From Chloroflexota bacterium (GTDB taxonomy: Bacteria; Chloroflexota; Dormibacteria; Dormibacterales; Dormibacteraceae), in contig VBGP01000008.1 in assembly GCA_005880795.1 (NCBI GenBank), positions 92,681 to 156,680 of the forward strand: DNA of 64,000 bases, in the 5' to 3' direction. A program made the position numbers and the translations under genes. Each line of letters opens with the position of its first letter. The stretch's first letter is position 1. Below are positions 60,519-64,000 of this stretch, piece by piece. The notes beneath the pieces were generated by a model that had not been told where the DNA came from, did not search any database, and worked only from the letters and a program-made list of their open reading frames with translations.

Positions 60519-61325
60519 ATGGGCACACTTCTGCTGGTTCACGCACACCCGGACGACGAGGCGATCTCGACCGGTGGCGTGATGATGAAGGCGAAGGCGC
60601 ACGGTCATCGCGTCGTGAACATCACCGCAACCCGCGGCGAGGCCGGGGAGATCTACAACATGGACGAGGCGGCGTCGCGGCCTCGCCTGGGCGAGATCCG
60701 GACGGATGAGCTTAAGACAGCCGGCGAGATCCTCGGGGTCGACCGGCAGGAGTTCCTGGGCTATCGCGACTCCGGCATGGTGGACACCCCTGACAACAAG
60801 GACCCGCGCTCTTTTCACCAGGCGGACCTGGGCGAGGCCGCGGGCAGGCTGGCCGTGTTCATGCGCGAGGAGCGCCCGGATATCGTCGTGACCTATGCCG
60901 AAGACGGGGTGTACGGCCATCCCGACCACATCAAGGCGCATTACGTCACGAACGCAGCGCTCGACATGCTCGAGCGCGAAGGACTGCCGGCCAAAAAGCT
61001 GTACTACACCGCGATCCCGCGCTCCGGGATGGAGGAGTTCATGAAGCAGATGCCCGAGGAGGCGCGTCGGATGCAAAACCCGAACATGCGCTTCGCCGGC
61101 ACGCCGGACGAGCTTGTGACAACCCGGGTCGACGTGCATGACTACGTCGAGCGCAAACGCCAGGCGTTCGCGGCGCACGTCAGCCAAAACGATCCGAACT
61201 CTTGGTTTGCGACGATGGCAAGCCAGCTCTACGAGCTGGCATTCGGTACCGAGTATTTCCAGCTCGTTCGAGGCAAAGCGGGCCCAGAGCTGCCCGAACC
61301 TGACCTCTTCGCGGGGATCCGCTGA
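60519..61325 (+). CDS. PIG-L/LmbE-family deacetylase (MshB/Mca-like)
   Basis: LLLVHAHPDDEAISTGGVMMKA, YGHPDHIKAHYVT. Confidence 0.9.
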   Translation: MGTLLLVHAHPDDEAISTGGVMMKAKAHGHRVVNITATRGEAGEIYNMDEAASRPRLGEIRTDELKTAGEILGVDRQEFLGYRDSGMVDTPDNKDPRSFHQADLGEAAGRLAVFMREERPDIVVTYAEDGVYGHPDHIKAHYVTNAALDMLEREGLPAKKLYYTAIPRSGMEEFMKQMPEEARRMQNPNMRFAGTPDELVTTRVDVHDYVERKRQAFAAHVSQNDPNSWFATMASQLYELAFGTEYFQLVRGKAGPELPEPDLFAGIR

Positions 61326-61352
61326 GTTCGCTCTCGTAGACTCGGAACCGCG

Positions 61353-62222
61353 ATGCAGGTCCTGAAGATCACGCCGCGGGGTTACTGCCACGGGGTGGTG
61401 GACGCGTTCCGCATCGCCAAGCGTGTGCGCGAGGAGACGCAAGGTCCGGTGCACATGCTGGGCATGCTGGTCCACAACACTCATGCGACCGACGACCTTC
61501 AGCGCCAGGGCATCGAGCTGGTCGATCAGCCGAACCGGCTGGCCGGTCTGGAGCACATCAAAGAAGGCACCGTCATCTTCACGGCCCACGGCGTGTCGCC
61601 GCAGGTCAAGCAGCGCGCGGTGGAGCTCGGCCTGACCCCCGTCGACGCCACATGCTCGGACGTTGTGCGGACGCATGAGCTGGTGGCCGACCTCGCCCGT
61701 AAGGGTTACGAGGTGGTTTACATCGGCCGCAAGGGACATCCCGAGCCCGAAGGGGTGGTGGGGGAGGCGCCGGGCAAGGTCTACCTCGTCCAGGACCCCG
61801 AAGACATCGACGCTCTCGACCTCGAGGGCGACCGTGTCGCCGTGACATGCCAGACCACGCTTTCCGTGTGGGACACGGACGACCTGATCGCCCGGGTTCT
61901 GGCGCGTTACCCGCAGGCCGAGGTCCACAACGAGATCTGCCGCGCCACGCAGGAGCGCCAGGAGGCGGCGGTCGAGGCCGCAAGAGAGGTCGACCTGGTG
62001 ATCGTGGTGGGCAGCACCCGGTCTTCAAACTCGCTGCGCCTGGTCGAGGTGGTCAAGAAGCTAGGTCACAAGCCGGCCTACCTCGTCGACCGGATGGAGG
62101 ACCTGGACCTGGCCTGGTTCAAGGGGGCAACCAGGGTCGGTGTGACCAGCGGCGCATCCACGCCGACCCAGCTGACCCGCCGGGTCATCGAGTACCTGGA
62201 GGCCCTGGAGGTTCCGGCCTAG
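61353..62222 (+). CDS. ispH: 4-hydroxy-3-methylbut-2-enyl diphosphate reductase
   Basis: GYCHGVVDA, FTAHGVSP, DATCSDV, NEICRATQERQ (three cluster Cys), GSTRSSNSLRL. Confidence 0.96.
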   Translation: MQVLKITPRGYCHGVVDAFRIAKRVREETQGPVHMLGMLVHNTHATDDLQRQGIELVDQPNRLAGLEHIKEGTVIFTAHGVSPQVKQRAVELGLTPVDATCSDVVRTHELVADLARKGYEVVYIGRKGHPEPEGVVGEAPGKVYLVQDPEDIDALDLEGDRVAVTCQTTLSVWDTDDLIARVLARYPQAEVHNEICRATQERQEAAVEAAREVDLVIVVGSTRSSNSLRLVEVVKKLGHKPAYLVDRMEDLDLAWFKGATRVGVTSGASTPTQLTRRVIEYLEALEVPA

Positions 62223-63061
62223 GCCTGCGTAGGCCTGCGTAGGCGCCGCAGCACCCCGCCCAGCCCACTCCGGCCCGCGGGCCGCGCCGGGGTGGCGGGA
62301 GCGGACTCCGCCGACGGCGCCGGGGCTGTCTCGGGCACGTGCGCCGCGCGCGGCTCGTGCTCGTCCGGGTTCTCGCGCTCGCGGGCACCGGAGCCTGAGG
62401 GGCGCCGCCTGCGGCGTCTCCGCGAGGGTCCCGCCGCTCGCTCGGGCTTGGCTGTGGCGGCGGGTGGCGCCGCGACCGGCGGCGGCTCGGGCACAGCGCC
62501 GTTGGCCCGCGGGCGGCGGCGCCGCCGCCGTGGACCGCTGGAGGATGCCGGCTGCTCGGCGGCTGGACGCGGACGCTCGGCGGCCACGCCCCGCTTCACC
62601 TTGGCGCCGATCTCGCCCTCCGCGCAAAGAGCTCCGTCCAGGGTGTGCACGTCAACTCGCCAGACGACGATCGACGACGGCGCGCCGCTGGCGGGCGGGC
62701 GCTTCTGGGTGAGCGTCCACCGGGCATAGATGGTGTCGCCGGCGTGCACCGGACGGGGGAACTTCCAGTTCAGCCACTCCCACTCGGCGATCGACGGTAC
62801 GGGCGTGTCGACGGAGCCCAGGCCGACCGCCATCGCGACCACCAATGCGGGCGGAGCGGGACGGCGCCCATCTCCGGAAGCCTCGATGGTGAGCGGGGAG
62901 AGGTCGCCGGCGACGCCGGCGAACAGGGCTATCTCTGCGTCGGAGACGGTGCGGCGGCGCGTGGTCCACTCGCCACCGAGAGGAAGATCGTCAAAAGAAA
63001 GCGGCTCCAGATCGGGCCGAGTATATCCCGTAGCCGAGGTGCGGCCTGAGGCCGGATTCAT
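62219..63061 (-). CDS. MaoC-like hot-dog dehydratase with long Arg-rich/Pro-Ala-rich C-terminal tail
   Basis: Hot-dog region (VSDAEIALFAGVAGDLSPLTI..., RPVHAGDTIYARWTL) then GPRRRRRRPRANG... SRRRRRRRPSG. Confidence 0.7.
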   Translation of the reverse strand: MNPASGRTSATGYTRPDLEPLSFDDLPLGGEWTTRRRTVSDAEIALFAGVAGDLSPLTIEASGDGRRPAPPALVVAMAVGLGSVDTPVPSIAEWEWLNWKFPRPVHAGDTIYARWTLTQKRPPASGAPSSIVVWRVDVHTLDGALCAEGEIGAKVKRGVAAERPRPAAEQPASSSGPRRRRRRPRANGAVPEPPPVAAPPAATAKPERAAGPSRRRRRRRPSGSGARERENPDEHEPRAAHVPETAPAPSAESAPATPARPAGRSGLGGVLRRLRRPTQA

Positions 63062-63227
63062 TCCGGCCGTCACCCAGCGTCGCTCGCCAAACGCCTCCCA
63101 GTGTGGCGAGGGAGAGGAGGGGGTTTCGCGGGGGAGCAATCAGTAAGCCGCTTCCATAACGCGCTTGCGCGCGACAACTGTCCTTCCCCGCGCTCTTATA
63201 GAACCAAGTCGAAGTTTGCCGCGTTAA

Positions 63228-63254
63228 CCTATGGCAACCTCCGGGCCCCATAGG
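63228..63254 (+). other. Hairpin CCTATGG-N13-CCATAGG adjacent to the SD of the GGDEF gene
   Basis: Perfect 7-bp stem whose 3' arm includes the AGG of TAGGAG. Confidence 0.4.
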
Positions 63255-63262
63255 AGTGACTC

Positions 63263-64000
63263 TTGGACCTCGCAGCCGTACTCCTGATCACGTCGGTCTT
63301 TCTGGTCTTGGCCCTCATCCTCCTGACCGTCTCCCTAATGCGGAATCGCGGCACCGCCCGCGAGCTCGAAGCTGCGTTGGCCGACGAGAGCGGCGCCCGC
63401 GATCGGGCCGCCCTTTTGCTGGCGATCGCGTCCGCGGTCAACTCCTCGCTGGCCCTGGAAGAGGTCCTCAACGTCGCCCTCACCCACGCCGGCCGGATCA
63501 TGGGCGCGGTCGCCGGCGCCATGTATCTGGTCCGAACCGGCAAGACCGAGATGTACCGCGAGGCTTCCTACAACCTCAATACACGCGCCCGCGGCGGGAT
63601 GCGCAAGATCAACGAGGAACCTTTGAGCTCGGCGTTGTCCGCGATGCGTCCGCTGGTCGTCAAGCTCGACGAGCAAACCGCCCCAGGCCTGGACACCGGC
63701 GGCCACCCGCAGCACGTGCTGGTCGTTCCCATCCAGCGGTCGGGGCAGCTGATGGGTGCGATGGAGCTCTACCTCAACGCATGGCGAGAGCTGTCCGAAG
63801 ACCAGGCCGGCCTCCTGAACGGGGTCGCCTCCCAGGCGGCGATCGCCATCCGCCACGCCCAGCTCTTCCAGGCCCAGGAGGAGAACGCCCTCACCGACGA
63901 GCTCACCAAGCTGCCCAACCGGCGGCACCTCGCGCAGCGGTTCCTGCAGGAGATGCAGCGAGCCCGCCGCCACCACAATGCGATCGCGTTCTTGATGATC
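63263..64000 (+). CDS. Membrane-anchored GAF-GGDEF protein (3' truncated by window; absent from ORF track)
   Basis: Translated by hand: LDLAAVLLITSVFLVLALILLTVSLMRN... GAF ...ENALTDELTKLPNRRHLAQRFLQEMQRARRHHNAIAFLMI, open to window end. Confidence 0.88.
   Translation, partial: MDLAAVLLITSVFLVLALILLTVSLMRNRGTARELEAALADESGARDRAALLLAIASAVNSSLALEEVLNVALTHAGRIMGAVAGAMYLVRTGKTEMYREASYNLNTRARGGMRKINEEPLSSALSAMRPLVVKLDEQTAPGLDTGGHPQHVLVVPIQRSGQLMGAMELYLNAWRELSEDQAGLLNGVASQAAIAIRHAQLFQAQEENALTDELTKLPNRRHLAQRFLQEMQRARRHHNAIAFLMI

Noticed and set aside
60318-61928. 536-aa minus-strand ORF opposite the HAD, PIG-L and ispH genes
   Set aside because: Spans three well-supported genes on the other strand; GC-driven open frame
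63140-63262. Possible c-di-GMP riboswitch before the GGDEF gene
   Set aside because: No GEMM-I/II conserved core found by eye; only a simple SD hairpin is visible

Overview
High-GC, gene-dense bacterial chromosome segment. There are no rRNA, tRNA, CRISPR or transposase genes that I can recognise. Gene content is mostly core metabolism: purF-purM-purN-purH-kynA; a pyrB-pyrR-carAB(fused)-pyrK-pyrD operon; hisA, hisC, ilvE, glycerate kinase, pdxST, tmk-darA, folE, holB and ispH. Around this are ABC/MFS/SMR transporters, acyl-CoA dehydrogenases, an LLM oxidoreductase and a terminal GAF-GGDEF protein that is missing from the ORF track because it runs off the window. The most interesting block is 49.7-55.0 kb: an ArsR-type regulator with a well-formed operator, inositol-1-phosphate synthase, two tandem LpxL/HtrB-type acyltransferases, a PimA-like GT4 and a phosphatidylinositol-phosphate-synthase-like CDP-alcohol phosphotransferase. 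It looks like a compact phosphatidylinositol (mannoside) lipid cluster. Other unusual points: a single-polypeptide CarA-CarB; repeated use of 4-bp NTAG overlaps in which convergent genes share stop codons; genes whose only plausible start is CTG (purN, ridA); several perfect palindromes at promoters; a dispersed intergenic repeat; and small Cys-rich or basic-tailed proteins. All assignments come from reading the sequence and motifs; no database search was run. Taxonomy (Chloroflexota/Dormibacterota-like or actinobacterial-like) is only a guess.
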